A stretch of DNA of 7,267 nucleotides, taken from positions 1 to 7,267 of the forward strand of contig JABGPX010000621.1 in NCBI GenBank assembly GCA_018644745.1, given 5' to 3'. Both the position numbers and the translations under genes were made by a program. The DNA is from Spirochaetales bacterium (GTDB taxonomy: Bacteria; Spirochaetota; Spirochaetia; ARS1246). Positions 7,066-7,267 of this stretch are shown here, one piece after another (position 1 is the stretch's first letter; every line of letters starts with the position of its first letter). The notes below the pieces were generated by a model, which saw only the letters and a list, made by a program, of their open reading frames with translations, did not search any database and was not told the origin of the DNA.

Positions 7066-7267
7066 TTGAAGAAATTATTCCTTCTTATACTCTTATTTTC
7101 ATTGCTGATCAGCGGCATGTTTGCCCAGAATCCGAGCGGCATAGAGTATTCAATTCGATTTTTCGATAAAGCCATTTATTTCCCCGACAGCCGAATATTC
7201 GTAAAAGCGGAAATTTATAACAACAGTGCTCAGACCTTCCGTTTTAAGGTATCTCCGGAGCGGGTTT
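7066..7267 (+). CDS. Exported protein of unknown function, N-terminal part, 3' end outside window
   Basis: Only the first 67 codons are present. Read with a TTG start, the protein opens with two lysines, then a hydrophobic stretch LFLLILLFSLLISGMFA (4-20): a clear Sec signal peptide, with probable cleavage after Ala20 or within FAQN. No cysteine follows, so it is not a lipoprotein by this reading. The mature part begins NPSGIEYSIRFFDKAIYFPD and continues with alternating hydrophobic residues (IFVKAEIYNN, TFRFKVS) that suggest beta strands of an Ig-like or similar sandwich domain. I do not recognise the family. It is probably periplasmic or surface-exposed. It is transcribed divergently from mfd, and the TATAAT at 6992-6997 is a possible -10 element for it. 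The TTG start has a good ribosome site but no database support. Confidence 0.75.
   Translation, partial: MKKLFLLILLFSLLISGMFAQNPSGIEYSIRFFDKAIYFPDSRIFVKAEIYNNSAQTFRFKVSPERV

Noticed and set aside
7018..7164. Near-repeat ATTCATTCGATTTTC (7018-7032) and ATTCAATTCGATTTTTC (7148-7164)
   Set aside because: Short, A/T-rich and of unequal length, with the second copy inside coding sequence; chance is sufficient.

Overview
The window reads as a compact housekeeping stretch of a bacterial chromosome. It holds three complete genes and two genes cut by the window edges, with almost no non-coding DNA: the three gaps are each under 100 bases. The organism is most likely a spirochaete or a similar anaerobic bacterium. 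The hints are an EF-G-2-like factor of a kind seen as an extra paralogue in such genomes, a Clostridia-style citrate synthase, and a secreted protein whose signal peptide ends in FAQ. These hints are modest, and the phylum is inference only.

Layout from left to right. Bases 1-1416 (+) encode the C-terminal two thirds of an elongation factor G family GTPase whose GTP-binding half lies left of the window. A near-perfect hairpin at 1427-1461 then ends transcription from both sides. Bases 1476-2828 (-) encode citrate synthase (gltA), convergent to the EF-G gene. An 89-base gap holds the gltA ribosome binding site and a candidate promoter. Next come trmB (2918-3577, -), a tRNA guanine-N7 methyltransferase, and mfd (3574-6975, -), the transcription-repair coupling factor. 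The stop of mfd overlaps the start of trmB in an ATGA, so the two form an mfd-trmB operon that may also read on into gltA. A 90-base divergent region (6976-7065) carries a symmetric TATAA/GGGGATG inverted repeat. A secreted protein gene begins at 7066 with TTG and runs off the right edge.

Functionally, the genes cover translation (EF-G), tRNA modification (TrmB), repair of transcription-blocking DNA damage (Mfd) and entry of acetyl-CoA into the citrate/glutamate route (GltA). They share no single pathway; only mfd and trmB are clearly coupled. I found no mobile element, CRISPR array, tRNA, rRNA or defence system, and nothing that amounts to a new biological system. The points most worth a second look are the architecture of the divergent promoter region, a G8 tract at the start of trmB, the EF-G paralogue type, and the TTG-started exported protein.
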